From: Intestinimonas massiliensis (ex Afouda et al. 2020)
Lineage (GTDB): Bacteria; Bacillota; Clostridia; Oscillospirales; Oscillospiraceae
Direction of reading: 5' to 3'
Assembly: GCF_001244995.1 (NCBI RefSeq)
Contig: NZ_LN869529.1
Span: forward strand, 847,264 to 911,263
Length of the DNA: 64,000 bases
A program made the position numbers and the translations under genes. Positions 34,337 to 42,690 of the stretch are shown piece after piece. The notes under the pieces were generated by a model. It ran no database searches. It was given only the letters and a program-made list of their open reading frames with translations, and had not been told where the DNA came from. Within the stretch, counting starts at the first letter, position 1. The number at the start of each line of letters is the position of its first letter.

Positions 34337-35355
34337 TTGATTTGAAATCCATGACCCTGGAGGAGATGGGCGCCTATCTCAAGACAGGGGGAGAGCCCGC
34401 CTTCCGGGCCAAGCAGATCTTCACCTGGCTCCACAGGGGCGCGGGCAGCTTCGATGAGATGACCAACCTCTCCAAGGCCCTGCGGGAGAAGCTGGCGGCC
34501 GAATGCCTTATCACCCGGCCTCAAGTCGCCCGGAAGCAGGTCTCCGCCCTGGACGGTACCATCAAATATTTATGGCGTCTGGAGGACGGAAACTGCATTG
34601 AAACGGTTTTGATGCGTTATCATCATGGGAATACTGTATGCATATCCTCTCAGGTAGGCTGCCGGATGGGCTGTGCCTTCTGCGCCTCTACGCTTGGCGG
34701 CAAGGTAAGAGACTTGACACCGGCTGAAATGCTGGACCAGGTGCTCTTTACCGGACTGGATTCCGGCGTACCCATTTCCAACATCGTGCTGATGGGCATT
34801 GGGGAGCCGCTGGACAATCTTGACACGGTACTGCGGTTTCTGGAACTGGTCAACCACCCGGAGGGGCTCAACATCGGCATGCGTCACATCTCGCTGTCTA
34901 CCTGCGGTCTGGCCGATCAAATTGACAAACTGGCCGATTATAAGCTACAATTGACTTTATCGGTGTCCCTCCACGCACCGGACGATGAGACCCGGTCTCG
35001 CATCATGCCGGTAAACCGGGCGGTGGGGGTGGAGCGGCTCTTTGCCGCCTGCCGCCGCTATTTTGAGACGACGGGCCGGCGCATCTCTTATGAGTACGCC
35101 ATGATCGACGGTGTGAACGACAGCGATTGGCAGGCCGACCTGCTGGCCAGGCATCTGAAGGGCACGCCGGGGCATGTGAATCTGATCCCTCTCAACGAGG
35201 TGAAGGAGAGCCCGCTGAAGCCCAGCCGCCGGGTAGCGGCATTTCAGAAACGGCTGGAATGGCACGGCATCACCGTCACCGTCCGGCGGAAGCTGGGCGG
35301 CGACATCGACGCCTCCTGCGGACAACTGCGTCGCAAGGCCATGCAGGAGGGCTGA
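34333..35355 (+). CDS. rlmN: 23S rRNA / tRNA (adenine-C2)-methyltransferase RlmN
   Basis: RlmN is a radical-SAM enzyme that methylates A2503 of 23S rRNA and A37 of some tRNAs. The 340 residues contain the CxxxCxxC cluster in CRMGCAFCAS (near residue 114), the GEPLDN motif and a C-terminal Cys in DIDASCGQLR that is the methyl carrier. The start at 34333 overlaps the rsmB stop. Confidence 0.97.
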   Translation: MIDLKSMTLEEMGAYLKTGGEPAFRAKQIFTWLHRGAGSFDEMTNLSKALREKLAAECLITRPQVARKQVSALDGTIKYLWRLEDGNCIETVLMRYHHGNTVCISSQVGCRMGCAFCASTLGGKVRDLTPAEMLDQVLFTGLDSGVPISNIVLMGIGEPLDNLDTVLRFLELVNHPEGLNIGMRHISLSTCGLADQIDKLADYKLQLTLSVSLHAPDDETRSRIMPVNRAVGVERLFAACRRYFETTGRRISYEYAMIDGVNDSDWQADLLARHLKGTPGHVNLIPLNEVKESPLKPSRRVAAFQKRLEWHGITVTVRRKLGGDIDASCGQLRRKAMQEG

Positions 35356-35415
35356 CTTCCGACATACGTCCATTCATTGAAAGGCCGGCCGGACCGGCGA
35401 AAGGAATGGTTAACC

Positions 35416-36144
35416 ATGAACATATGGGGCGTCACCGATAAGGGTGTGGTCCGACAGCAAAATCAGGATGATTTCCACATAGAGCTTACCCAGCCCGACG
35501 TGGCTCTGGGCATCGTGTGCGACGGTATGGGGGGCGCCAGAGCAGGCAATGTAGCCAGCCGCCTGGCGGTGGACACCTTTCTGGACACGGCGCGGGAGCG
35601 CAGCGTGGATCAGTGGCGGGCCGACCCCGAGGCTCTGCTCAACTTTGGGGCGGAACAGGCCAACCAGGCAGTCCACTTCCGCGCGGGTATCGACGCGGAG
35701 TGCCGGGGAATGGGGACCACCATGGTGGCCGTGCTGGTCATCGGGGAAATGGCCTATCTCCTTAACATCGGAGACAGCCGGGCCTATCTGGTCAACGCGG
35801 GGGGGATCCAACGGCTGACCCGGGACCATTCGGTGGTAGAGGACCTGGTGGCCAAGGGCCGGATCACGCCTGAAGAGGCCAGACAGCATCCGCAGAAGAA
35901 TCTCATTACCCGGGCGCTGGGCTCCGAGTCCCAGCTCCGGGCCGACCTTTACCGGCAGCCCCTCAAAGAGGGGGATTGGCTGCTGCTGTGCTCCGACGGA
36001 CTGAGTAATGTAGTGACGGAACAGGAAATCCTCTATGAGGTGCTCCACGGCGGCGCGGCCGGGGACTGCTGCCAGCGTCTGCTGGAGATTGCACTCTCCC
36101 GGGGGGCGCCGGACAACGTGACTGCGGTCCTGCTTCAAATGTGA
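35416..36144 (+). CDS. prpC: PP2C-type Ser/Thr phosphatase (PrpC/Stp)
   Basis: PrpC reverses phosphorylation by the partner kinase PrkC. The 242 residues have the metal-binding motifs DKGVVRQQNQDDF, CDGMGG, INIGDSRAYL and LCSDGLSN, all PP2C hallmarks with two manganese or magnesium ions. AAGGAA precedes the ATG. It adjoins prkC, the conserved phosphatase-kinase pair. Confidence 0.96.
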   Translation: MNIWGVTDKGVVRQQNQDDFHIELTQPDVALGIVCDGMGGARAGNVASRLAVDTFLDTARERSVDQWRADPEALLNFGAEQANQAVHFRAGIDAECRGMGTTMVAVLVIGEMAYLLNIGDSRAYLVNAGGIQRLTRDHSVVEDLVAKGRITPEEARQHPQKNLITRALGSESQLRADLYRQPLKEGDWLLLCSDGLSNVVTEQEILYEVLHGGAAGDCCQRLLEIALSRGAPDNVTAVLLQM

Positions 36145-36164
36145 CCAAGGGGGATACCTGTATC

Positions 36165-38285
36165 ATGGATCAGTACATAGGGAAAATGCTGGACAACCGG
36201 TACGAAATATTGGAGGTCATCGGCACCGGCGGCATGGCAGTGGTCTATAAGGCCCGCTGCCACCGCCTCAACCGCCTGGTGGCCATCAAAATTCTCCGGG
36301 ACGATCTGGCCCAGGACGCCGAATTCCGGCGCCGGTTCCACGACGAATCACAGGCCGTGGCGATGCTCTCCCACCCCAATATCATGGCGGTATATGACGT
36401 GAGCAAATCCTCCGATCTGGAATATATCGTCATGGAGCTGCTGGACGGCATCACACTCAAGCAGTATATGCAGAAAAAGGGGGAGCCTCTGAGCTGGAAG
36501 GAGGCCCTGCACTTCATCACCCAGATCATGAAGGCGCTGTCCCATGCCCACGGCAGAGGCATCATCCATCGGGACATCAAGCCCCAGAACATTATGGTGC
36601 TCCGGGACGGCAGCATCAAGGTGGCGGACTTCGGCATTGCCCGGCTGGCCTCCGCCGCGCAGTCTACCCTGACTCAGGAGGCGCTGGGCTCGGTCCACTA
36701 TATCTCGCCGGAACAGGCCAGAGGCAGCCGCATCGACGCCCGCAGCGATATCTACTCCGCCGGCGTGGTGCTCTATGAGATGCTGACCGGCCGCCTGCCC
36801 TACGAGGGGGACTCGCCGGTCTCCGTGGCCATCCAGCACATCAACTCCATCCCTCTGGCCCCCCGGGAGCTGAATCCCGACATTCCCGAGGCCCTGGAGG
36901 CCATCACCATGAAGGCCATGGCCTCCAATGTGGAGCAGCGCTATCTCTCCGCCGACGCCATGCTGGCCGATTTGGAGGAGTTCCGCAAAAACCCCAACAT
37001 CAATTTTGAATATACCCCCGCCGACCTGTTCACAGGGGACGCCGGAGATGAACCCACCCAGGTCATCGAGACCACAGGCCGCCAGCGTATCTACCACACC
37101 CCGCCGCCGGCCCATAGCCGTCCGGTCGGTCCTCGGGAGGACGAGCCAGAGGAGGACGATGACGACTTCCGGGGCCGCAGGCGGGGGCGCAGCCGTGATC
37201 ACGGCTCTTCACTGGCCGCCCCCATGGCGGTGGCCGCGATTCTGATCTTCATCGTCGGCATCGGCGTCTTCCTCTGGATGACCTTTTTCAGCGACATCTT
37301 TAATCCGGCCGTTCAGGAGCACAAAGTGCCCGACCTGCGGGGCAAGACGCTGGAGGAGATTGCAAAGCTGCCCGAGGTGGAGTCCGGAGTCTTTTCCATT
37401 GTGGAAGGGGATACCATCCTCAGCGACGAGTATCCGGCGGGCCAGGTGGTCAAGCAGTCTCCGGAGGCGGAAAAAACGGTAAAAGGCAACAGCTTTACCA
37501 TTACCGTAAATATCAGTGCCGGCGAGGATTCCATCCTTATGCCGGGCGTGGTGAACAAGGAGCTCCGGGAAGCGCTGGCCATACTCAAAAATGAGGGCAT
37601 AGGCTGGGCGGACCCGGAATATGCGTCCAGCACTGTGACCCGCAACTACGTGATCTCCACGGACCCGGTGGAGGGTATCGAGCTGGCACCCGGCCAGAAG
37701 GTCCGCCTGGTGGTGAGCCTGGGCCCCAAGCCTGAGACGGTTACCATGATCCCTCTGATCGGCCAGTATGTGGAGGATGCCGAGACCATGCTGAATGAAT
37801 TGGGTCTTAAATTGGGGCAGGCCCTGCCGGTCACAAGCGAAGAAGAGGCGGGCAGAATCGTCTGGCAGAGCATTGAATCCTATCAGGATGTGGAGGTGGG
37901 CACCACCGTCAACGTCCAGTACAGCAAGGGCACGGTCACCGAACCCACCCAGCCCCCCGCATCCTCCACGCCGCCGGAGGAGTCGCCGACTGCACCGGGA
38001 GGGGAGAGTTCGCCCCCCAGCGGCGAGCCGGACGTACCGGCCAATGGGTCTGGCGGCACGGAGCCCACCGTCAGCAGTCAGAGCATACCCATCACACTGC
38101 CGGAGGGCGATCCGGACGACACGCTTACCGTGCGGATTGATGTGGGCGGAACCAAGATGTACGAAAACAGTGTCCCCCGCCACATGAGCCCGATCAGCCC
38201 CTCAGTGCCGGGCAGCGGCACACAGCGGGTGGACATCTATATCAACGGCTCTCTCTATGAGAGCAGGACGGTGACCTTCTCCTGA
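36165..38285 (+). CDS. prkC: Ser/Thr protein kinase with PASTA domains
   Basis: PrkC is a membrane kinase that senses muropeptides and lipid II; in Bacillus it triggers germination. The 706 residues contain a kinase domain (about 12-275) with GTGGMAVVYKA, HRDIKPQNIM and DFGIA, a juxtamembrane basic region, one membrane segment near 350-372 (MAVAAILIFIVGIGVFLWM) and about three PASTA repeats (380-590). A Pro/Ser-rich linker and a short C-terminal beta-like domain follow. ATG 36165 is preferred because it gives the usual N-terminus; GTG 36141 overlaps the prpC stop and remains possible. Confidence 0.95.
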   Translation: MDQYIGKMLDNRYEILEVIGTGGMAVVYKARCHRLNRLVAIKILRDDLAQDAEFRRRFHDESQAVAMLSHPNIMAVYDVSKSSDLEYIVMELLDGITLKQYMQKKGEPLSWKEALHFITQIMKALSHAHGRGIIHRDIKPQNIMVLRDGSIKVADFGIARLASAAQSTLTQEALGSVHYISPEQARGSRIDARSDIYSAGVVLYEMLTGRLPYEGDSPVSVAIQHINSIPLAPRELNPDIPEALEAITMKAMASNVEQRYLSADAMLADLEEFRKNPNINFEYTPADLFTGDAGDEPTQVIETTGRQRIYHTPPPAHSRPVGPREDEPEEDDDDFRGRRRGRSRDHGSSLAAPMAVAAILIFIVGIGVFLWMTFFSDIFNPAVQEHKVPDLRGKTLEEIAKLPEVESGVFSIVEGDTILSDEYPAGQVVKQSPEAEKTVKGNSFTITVNISAGEDSILMPGVVNKELREALAILKNEGIGWADPEYASSTVTRNYVISTDPVEGIELAPGQKVRLVVSLGPKPETVTMIPLIGQYVEDAETMLNELGLKLGQALPVTSEEEAGRIVWQSIESYQDVEVGTTVNVQYSKGTVTEPTQPPASSTPPEESPTAPGGESSPPSGEPDVPANGSGGTEPTVSSQSIPITLPEGDPDDTLTVRIDVGGTKMYENSVPRHMSPISPSVPGSGTQRVDIYINGSLYESRTVTFS

Positions 38286-39181
38286 TGGGTACGGACAGCG
38301 GAATGATTCTGAGGGCTCTCAGCGGCTTTTACTACGTCTACACCGGGACGGAGACGGTCACCTGCCGGGCCAGGGGCAAATTTCGCCACCAGCGGGTCAC
38401 GCCCCTGGTGGGGGACCGGGTGCGGTTCACCGATTTGGGTGACGGTACCGGCGCGCTGGACAAGATCCTGCCCAGGGTCAATCAGTTCCAGCGGCCGGCG
38501 GTGGCCAACATCGACCAGCTCGTCATCATTGCCTCCGGGGCCATCCCGGTTACCGATCCCTTCCTCATCGACCGGATGACCGCCATCGCTGACGGGAAAG
38601 AGGGCTGCGGCTGCGTCATCTGCATCAACAAGTGCGATCTGGACGCAGGGGATGGTCTTTATGACACCTATACCGCCGCCGGATTCCCCACCCTGCGGGT
38701 AAGTGCGGAGACGGGCGAGGGGATGGACCGGCTGGCGGAACTCATCGCCGGAAAGGTATCTGCCTTCACCGGGAACTCGGGAGTGGGCAAGTCCAGTATT
38801 CTGAACTGCCTGGAGCCCGGCTTCCGGCTTCAGGTGGGAGCGGTCAGCGATAAGCTGGGCCGTGGGCGGCATACCACCCGCCATGTGGAGCTCTACCAGC
38901 TCTCCAGCGGAGCCATCGTGGCCGATACCCCCGGCTTCTCCTCCTTTGACACCGAGCGCATGGAGCTTGTGCGGAAAGAGGACCTGGAGCACGCGTTCCG
39001 GGAGTTTCAGCCTTACCTGGGCCAGTGCCGGTTCACCGGCTGCGCCCATGTAAAGGAGAAGGGCTGCGCCGTACGTGCCGCCCTGGCGGAAGGACGAATC
39101 CCGGCCAGCCGCCATGAGAGCTATGTCCGGCTGTACGAGCAGGCCAAAGAGCACAAAGCGTGGGAATTGCCCCAGACATAG
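38285..39181 (+). CDS. rsgA: Small ribosomal subunit biogenesis GTPase RsgA
   Basis: RsgA (CpgA) is a circularly permuted GTPase for 30S maturation. The 298 residues have an OB-fold N-terminus (GFYYVYTGTETVTCRARGKFR), then the permuted G motifs: G4 INKCDL, G1 GNSGVGKSS, G3 DTPGF. The zinc site is CRFTGCAHVKEKGC. The ATG at 38285 overlaps the prkC stop; an ATG at 38303 is an alternative. In many Firmicutes rpe and thiN stand between rsgA and spoVM; both are missing here. Confidence 0.95.
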   Translation: MGTDSGMILRALSGFYYVYTGTETVTCRARGKFRHQRVTPLVGDRVRFTDLGDGTGALDKILPRVNQFQRPAVANIDQLVIIASGAIPVTDPFLIDRMTAIADGKEGCGCVICINKCDLDAGDGLYDTYTAAGFPTLRVSAETGEGMDRLAELIAGKVSAFTGNSGVGKSSILNCLEPGFRLQVGAVSDKLGRGRHTTRHVELYQLSSGAIVADTPGFSSFDTERMELVRKEDLEHAFREFQPYLGQCRFTGCAHVKEKGCAVRAALAEGRIPASRHESYVRLYEQAKEHKAWELPQT

Positions 39182-39276
39182 GTTTTTCGCCGGCGGACCG
39201 GCACACACAGCGCCTTCTTTCTGCGTATACTGGTAGCAGCAGACCTGCCAGTTTCCGTGGAAAGGAGGCGTTTTTG

Positions 39277-39348
39277 TTGAAGATCGTCGTCGTCCGCTCT
39301 CCCAAATGCCTGTGCGGCATCCTCAGGGCCCTCTTTGGACTGAAATAA
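39277..39348 (+). CDS. spoVM: Stage V sporulation protein M (SpoVM), 23 codons
   Basis: SpoVM is a tiny amphipathic peptide that marks the convex forespore membrane and anchors SpoIVA, the spore-coat base. The frame starts at TTG 39277, 8 nt after a perfect AAAGGAGG (39261-39268), and encodes 23 residues: MKIVVVRSPKCLCG, then ILRALFGLK. Pro9, Lys10, Leu12 and Gly14 align with Bacillus SpoVM. Cys replaces Phe11 and Gly13. Its place after prpC-prkC-rsgA matches B. subtilis synteny, and sipL and spoIVA follow. A second TTG lies at 39274. Confidence 0.88.
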   Translation: MKIVVVRSPKCLCGILRALFGLK

Positions 39349-39363
39349 CACATCGGAAAAGAA

Positions 39364-39392
39364 TCATAAGCCTGGCCCCTTCTACATATGCT
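39364..39392 (+). promoter_or_regulatory. Candidate sigma-E promoter before sipL
   Basis: TCATAA (39364-39369) and CATATGCT (39385-39392) are 15 bp apart, loosely matching the mother-cell sigma-E pattern (ATA-type -35, CATACANT -10). The match is partial and the call rests mainly on the sporulation gene downstream. Confidence 0.35.
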
Positions 39393-39474
39393 TCTCCTAG
39401 AATCAAGTGCAGGCGTGGGACGGGATGCGCCCGGCCCGTCCCGCGACCCGCAGGAGTACAAGGAGAGGAATGCT

Positions 39475-41007
39475 ATGGAGCTGGAATTGAACACAACCCA
39501 TCTCAACTGTTATGATACCGTGCTGGACACCACCCTCTTCCACGAGGAAACCTTGGAGACTATCGTCCCCGACGCCTGTCCGGACATCCTCCGCATCGTG
39601 GATTGTGAGGCCATGGTGTGCCTCAAGGGAAAAGAGGCCCAGGAGGGACGGGCAGAGATTTCCGGCTCTGTCCGTGCCGCTGTGCTCTATCTGCCCGACG
39701 GGGCGGAGGGCGTCCGCCGCATGACCGTCACAATCCCCTTTACCTGCTCTGTGGAGGCCCTGGGCATCCATGCCGGCTGTCTGGTGACGGCAATGCCGCG
39801 GGTCCACTCGGCAGACGCCCGGAGTCTTAACCCCCGCAAGGTCCTGACCCGGGTGGATCTGGCGGTGGAAGTGTCGGTCTTTGCCCGGCAGACGGAGAGC
39901 CTCTGCGACGGCGTGACCTGCCCGGCCGAGGGCGGCATCCAGCAGCTCACAGAGACCCAGAACGCCTATCTGGTCACTGCGGTGGAGGAGAAGCCCTTCT
40001 CCTTCTCCGACGATGTATCCATCTCAGGCACCAAACCCCGGGTGGAAGAGCTGCTCAAGAGCCGGGCTGATATCGAATGCAGCGAATCCAAGCTCATCGG
40101 CAATAAACTGATCTTTAAAGGGGAGGTCCACCTTCAGTTGCTCTACCGGGACCCTTCCAATACCCTGTGCCCGGCCAGCTTTGATCTGCCGTTCTCCCAG
40201 ATCATGGAGGTCTCCGGCGTGGAGGAGGAGGCGGACTGTGCCCTCCAGGTCCAATTGACCGGCTGTGAATGTATCCTGAACGACGGGAATGACGGCGACA
40301 GCATGATTTCGGTAGCGCTGGCCCTGCTGGCGCAGGCCGTGGTCCGCGAAGTGCGGCCGGTCCAGCTCTTATCCGACGTATACAGCACCGTCTGCGGGCT
40401 CCATGCCGAGCGCCGGACTTATACCTTCCACCAGTTGGTGGAAAACGGCGAGCGGCGGGTCATGGTGCGCGAGATTCTGGAAACCATGACTGCGGCCAGA
40501 AGCGTGGCCGACATCTACGTCAATGTGGGCGGGGCCGGCCAGACACGGGAGGGCGAGCGAGTCACCCTCACCGCAGATACCACCGTGACGGTGGTATACA
40601 TAGGAGAAGACGGCGGGCTGAGTACCATCACCCGCCCTCTGCAGGCGGCCTGTCCGGTCGATCTGCCCGGGGATTGCGCGGTGACCTGCCGCTGCCGTCT
40701 GGGCGGAGAGCGCTTTGCCACCCCGGCCGGCGGCGGCGTGGAGGTACGCTATTCCATTGACTTCCAATACCTGGCGCTGACTGCCCGCAACACCACTGGG
40801 GTCTCAGATATCCAGATGGATGAGGATTCCCCCAGAGATACCGCCAATCAGCCCTCCATTGTACTGCGTATGGTAGGGGAGGGGGAGCGGCTCTGGGATA
40901 TCGCCAAGGCCTATGGCACTACCACCGGCGATATTGTCCAGGCCAATGCTCTGGAAGAGGAGAGCCTTCCCATGGGTCAGCTGCTGCTCATCCCCAAGAA
41001 GCGGTAA
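39475..41007 (+). CDS. sipL: SpoIVA-interacting LysM protein SipL
   Basis: SipL is the clostridial coat protein that binds SpoIVA, doing the job of SpoVID in Bacillus. The 510 residues comprise DUF3794 repeats (about 30-130, 170-290 and 320-430) and a C-terminal LysM domain (VGEGERLWDIAKAYGTTTGDIVQANAL; near 465-505), which in C. difficile contacts SpoIVA. The ATG at 39475 follows AGGAGAGG; an in-frame ATG upstream at 39388 lacks these features. spoIVA follows 15 bp later. Confidence 0.93.
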   Translation: MELELNTTHLNCYDTVLDTTLFHEETLETIVPDACPDILRIVDCEAMVCLKGKEAQEGRAEISGSVRAAVLYLPDGAEGVRRMTVTIPFTCSVEALGIHAGCLVTAMPRVHSADARSLNPRKVLTRVDLAVEVSVFARQTESLCDGVTCPAEGGIQQLTETQNAYLVTAVEEKPFSFSDDVSISGTKPRVEELLKSRADIECSESKLIGNKLIFKGEVHLQLLYRDPSNTLCPASFDLPFSQIMEVSGVEEEADCALQVQLTGCECILNDGNDGDSMISVALALLAQAVVREVRPVQLLSDVYSTVCGLHAERRTYTFHQLVENGERRVMVREILETMTAARSVADIYVNVGGAGQTREGERVTLTADTTVTVVYIGEDGGLSTITRPLQAACPVDLPGDCAVTCRCRLGGERFATPAGGGVEVRYSIDFQYLALTARNTTGVSDIQMDEDSPRDTANQPSIVLRMVGEGERLWDIAKAYGTTTGDIVQANALEEESLPMGQLLLIPKKR

Positions 41008-41022
41008 AAAGGAGGAATTGAC

Positions 41023-42501
41023 GTGGAAGAGCGGAAGATTTACGAGGATATCGCCAAACGCACGGACGGCGACATCTATGTCGGCGTGGTAGGCCCGGTC
41101 CGCACGGGCAAGTCCACCTTTATCAAGCGGTTCATGGAGACCCTGGTCATCCCCAACATTGAAAACGTCTACCGCCGGGAGCGGGCCCGGGATGAGCTGC
41201 CCCAGAGCGGCTCCGGCCGGACGGTGATGACCGCTGAGCCCAAGTTCGTCCCAGAGGACGCGGTGGACATCGCCATGGAGGGCGGCGCACACCTGTCCGT
41301 CCGGCTCATCGACTGCGTGGGCTATATGGTCCCCGGGGCGGCGGGCCAGTTCGAGGACGATCTGCCCCGGATGGTTACCACCCCCTGGTACGACCACGAA
41401 ATCCCCATGACGGAGGCGGCGGAGATCGGTACCCGCAAGGTGATCGCCGAGCACTCCACCATCGGCATCGTCATCACCACCGACGGCACCATCACCGACA
41501 TCCCCCGTGAGGATTATCTGGAGGCGGAAGAGCGGGTCATCACCGAGCTCCAGGAGCTTGGAAAGCCCTTTTTGGTGCTGCTCAACTCGGCCTATCCCAA
41601 TTCCGACCGGGCCAAGGCCATCCGGGCCGACATCTCCGCCCGGTATGACGTGACCTGCATGGCGGTCAACTGTCTGGAACTGGGGGTGGGAGACGTCACC
41701 GACATCATTAAGGCCGTTCTCTATGAGTTTCCGCTCAAGGAGCTGGATCTGAATCTGCCCCCCTGGGTAGACGCGCTGCCCTATGACCACCCCATCAAAA
41801 GCGGGCTCTACACCGCCATCCGCGAGGGCTGCACCGACCTGCGGCGCATCCGGGACGTGGACCGGGCCGTCTCCGCCATCGGAGCTTACGAGGGCGTCAG
41901 CAGCGCCCGCATCAGCAGCATCCAGCTTGGAATCGGGCTGGCGTCCGCCGACCTGGATCTGCCCCGCAGCCTGTTCTACGAGACCCTGTCCGATCAGTCC
42001 GGCTTCACCATCCGGGACGACGGGGATCTGATGGACCTGCTCACCGAACTGGCGGGAGTCAAATGCGAATACGACAAAGTGGCAACGGCTCTTCAGGAGG
42101 TGAAGGAGACGGGCTACGGCATCGTGGTCCCCACCACAGAAGAGCTCCATCTGGAGGAGCCGGAGATCGTCAAGCAGGGAGGACGCTATGGGGTGCGCCT
42201 CAAAGCGAGCGCCCCGAGCATCCATATGATACGCGCCGATATCGAGACGGAGGTCTCTCCCATCGTCGGCAACGAAAAGCAGTCGGAGGAGATGATCAAC
42301 TACCTGCTCCAGGAGTTTGAAGGGGATACCACAAAAATATGGCAGTCCAACATATTTGGAAAATCCTTCCACGAGCTGGTCAGCGAGGACCTGAACGGCA
42401 AGCTCAAACGGATGCCGGACGATGCCCGCGCCAAGCTCCAGGAGACCCTGCAGCGCATCATCAACGAGGGCTCCGGCGGCCTGATCTGTATTATTTTATA
42501 A
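41023..42501 (+). CDS. spoIVA: Stage IV sporulation protein A
   Basis: SpoIVA is the ATPase that polymerises on the forespore surface as the basement layer of the coat. The 492 residues begin EERKIYEDIAKRTDGDIYVGVVGPVRTGKSTFI with a Walker A (GPVRTGKST), followed by DCVGYMVPGA and a coiled middle and C-terminal domain. Length and motifs are typical. The GTG start has AAAGGAGG upstream. With spoVM and sipL it forms an uninterrupted coat-base cluster. Confidence 0.98.
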   Translation: MEERKIYEDIAKRTDGDIYVGVVGPVRTGKSTFIKRFMETLVIPNIENVYRRERARDELPQSGSGRTVMTAEPKFVPEDAVDIAMEGGAHLSVRLIDCVGYMVPGAAGQFEDDLPRMVTTPWYDHEIPMTEAAEIGTRKVIAEHSTIGIVITTDGTITDIPREDYLEAEERVITELQELGKPFLVLLNSAYPNSDRAKAIRADISARYDVTCMAVNCLELGVGDVTDIIKAVLYEFPLKELDLNLPPWVDALPYDHPIKSGLYTAIREGCTDLRRIRDVDRAVSAIGAYEGVSSARISSIQLGIGLASADLDLPRSLFYETLSDQSGFTIRDDGDLMDLLTELAGVKCEYDKVATALQEVKETGYGIVVPTTEELHLEEPEIVKQGGRYGVRLKASAPSIHMIRADIETEVSPIVGNEKQSEEMINYLLQEFEGDTTKIWQSNIFGKSFHELVSEDLNGKLKRMPDDARAKLQETLQRIINEGSGGLICIIL

Positions 42502-42503
42502 CA

Positions 42504-42541
42504 AAAAGGACCTATTCCGTTGAAACGGAATAGGTCCTTTT
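42504..42541 (+). terminator. Intrinsic terminator after spoIVA
   Basis: A stem of about 17 bp (42504-42520 with 42525-42541, loop TGAA) ends in TTTT. It closes the spoVM-sipL-spoIVA unit. Confidence 0.9.
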
Positions 42542-42599
42542 GCCCTATATGCAAGCAAAATTAGTGCCAATTAAAATTGTTCTTATATAAAAATACTTG

Positions 42600-42628
42600 T
42601 TGACTAAAATTTTTTCCTATGTTATATT
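42600..42628 (+). promoter_or_regulatory. Strong sigma-A promoter of bcd
   Basis: TTGACT (42600-42605) and TATATT (42623-42628) are 17 bp apart in an AT-rich stretch. The leader is about 55 nt and ends in AGAAAGGAAG before the ATG. Confidence 0.88.
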
Positions 42629-42690
42629 GTAGCCAAGATAAACGTCCATCGAATTGTTCATAATCAGAATAATAGAAAGGAAGAACTGAA

